A stretch of DNA of 7,609 nucleotides from Puniceicoccales bacterium. GTDB taxonomy: Bacteria; Verrucomicrobiota; Verrucomicrobiia; Opitutales; LL51. Under the pieces are notes generated by a model, which was given only the letters and a program-made list of their open reading frames with translations, was not told where the DNA came from and did not search any database. Below, one piece after another: positions 6,963 to 7,609 of the stretch (the stretch's first letter is position 1; the number at the start of each line of letters is the position of its first letter). Made by a program: the position numbers and the translations under genes. The stretch is from assembly GCA_031268545.1 (NCBI GenBank), contig JAIRXD010000025.1, positions 1 to 7,609 of the forward strand. Reading direction: 5' to 3'.

Positions 6963-7574
6963 ATGGATGTTGCTTTTTTTGATTTAAATGATTGGGAGGT
7001 CCAGGCCATAACTGACTATCTGGCTAAAACTGATTTAAAAATCCTATGCTTGGATAGAGAAATTCCCACTGCCGAGAAGCTTGAAAAAATAAAATCGGCG
7101 GAAATTTTATCGGTTTTCCTATCCCAAATTTCCAAAGAATTGATGGATATATTGCCAAATTTAAAAGCCATTAGTTTGAGGACCACAGGCTTCGATTATG
7201 TGGATCTAGCCCAGGCCAATGGAAGGGGAATAAAAATCGCAAACGTCCCATCCTATGGCGAAAATACCGTCGCAGAATATGCTTTTGCCCTATTGCTTGA
7301 TATAGCCAGAAAAATTCACATCTCCTATTCCCAGAGCACCCTAGGGGCCTTCCGTCGGGATAATGTTACCGGCGTGGATCTGGTTGATAAAACCATTGGC
7401 ATAATTGGCACCGGCCGCATAGGGAGAAATACGGTAAGAATGGCCCATGGATTCGGTATGAAAATCCTAGCCTATGATCCCTATCCGAACAACGACATCA
7501 TTAATCAATATAATGTAAAATATGTTTCTCTGGAAGAAATCCTGACCACCGCCGATGCAATATCTCTGCATGTT
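6963..7574 (+). CDS. D-isomer-specific 2-hydroxyacid dehydrogenase, 5' part (3' end missing)
   Basis: 204 codons are real; the frame then continues through adapter to the window end without a stop. The N-terminal substrate-side domain includes LPNLKAISLRTTGFDYVDL (64-82) and GIKIANVPSYGENTVAEYAFALLLDIARKI (89-118), hallmarks of the D-lactate/2-hydroxyacid dehydrogenase family. The NAD-binding Rossmann domain starts at TIGIIGTGRIGRN (G149-x-G151-x-x-G154), and D172 in AYDPYP is the acidic residue that favours NAD over NADP. The segment ends at DAISLHV, where the family normally continues with a proline-rich loop. The catalytic Arg, Glu and His would lie beyond the cut. It likely reduces a 2-keto acid such as pyruvate, or acts on a related hydroxy acid; the substrate cannot be fixed. 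ATG 6963 is the only ATG/GTG/TTG start between the upstream in-frame stop at 6906 and the conserved region. No Shine-Dalgarno sequence is visible. Confidence 0.88.
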
Positions 7575-7608
7575 AGATCGGAAGAGCACACGTCTGAACT
7601 CCAGTCAC
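7575..7608 (+). other. Illumina TruSeq adapter (sequencing artefact)
   Basis: The last bases begin AGATCGGAAGAGC and continue ACACGTCTGAACTCCAGTCAC, identical over 34 bases to the TruSeq read-1 3' adapter. One further base (C, 7609) would be the first base of the next adapter or index segment. In the dehydrogenase frame it translates to RSEEHTSELQS, a well-known contaminant peptide in databases. It is not part of the organism's DNA. Confidence 0.98.
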
Positions 7609-7609
7609 C

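Noticed and set aside
6902..6982. 26-codon ORF (MIKFYSKEYCKSS...) overlapping the dehydrogenase start
   Set aside because: It is very short, has no ribosome-binding site, shows no amino-acid run typical of a leader peptide, and overlaps a better-supported gene.
1..7609. CRISPR array, insertion sequence, toxin-antitoxin or defence cluster
   Set aside because: No regular repeats, terminal inverted repeats, transposase motifs or defence-type domains were seen beyond a housekeeping-type helicase-nuclease.

Overview
This is a moderately AT-rich bacterial chromosome fragment (about 40% G+C by eye) with housekeeping-type gene content. All genes I can call lie on the + strand. Both ends cut through genes. 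The right end is not natural sequence: bases 7575-7608 match the Illumina TruSeq read adapter, so the window is a contig end with untrimmed adapter. The lineage cannot be fixed from sequence alone. A Bat aerotolerance-type gene pair, a Bacteroidota-type RNase D-like exonuclease, a TlyA-family methyltransferase, a tRNA with encoded CCA and no visible Shine-Dalgarno sequences fit a member of Verrucomicrobiota (Opitutales-like) or, less well, Bacteroidota. This is a low-confidence inference.

Left block (1-5158): a tight run of four genes that is probably one operon. It holds the 3' part of batD (membrane protein with a periplasmic beta domain), batE (secreted/membrane TPR plus SH3b protein), rsmE (16S rRNA m3U1498 methyltransferase), and a 970-residue UvrD/AddA-type helicase fused to a RecB-like nuclease. 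Gaps are 2 and 4 bases, then a 4-base ATGA overlap. BatD and BatE would act together at the envelope; RsmE and the helicase-nuclease are unrelated housekeeping functions carried on the same transcript.

Middle block (5159-6756): a short intergenic stretch, tRNA-Ala with anticodon CGC (with its own possible promoter), a short AT-rich spacer with an inverted repeat, then an RNase D-like 3'-5' exonuclease gene abutting a tlyA-type rRNA 2'-O-methyltransferase gene. This block is RNA-centred: a tRNA, a nuclease of a family that trims tRNA 3' ends, and an rRNA modifier.

Right block (6757-7609): a 206-base AT-rich intergenic region with a terminator-like hairpin and a 16-bp palindrome, then the first 204 codons of a D-isomer-specific 2-hydroxyacid dehydrogenase, which runs directly into adapter. 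The adapter stays in frame and adds the known artefact peptide RSEEHTSELQS.

I found no mobile element, CRISPR array, phage gene or defence island, and no convincing undescribed system. The observations most worth follow-up are the adapter artefact, the strong excess of the word GGCC, the lack of Shine-Dalgarno sequences, and the stand-alone helicase-nuclease next to rsmE.
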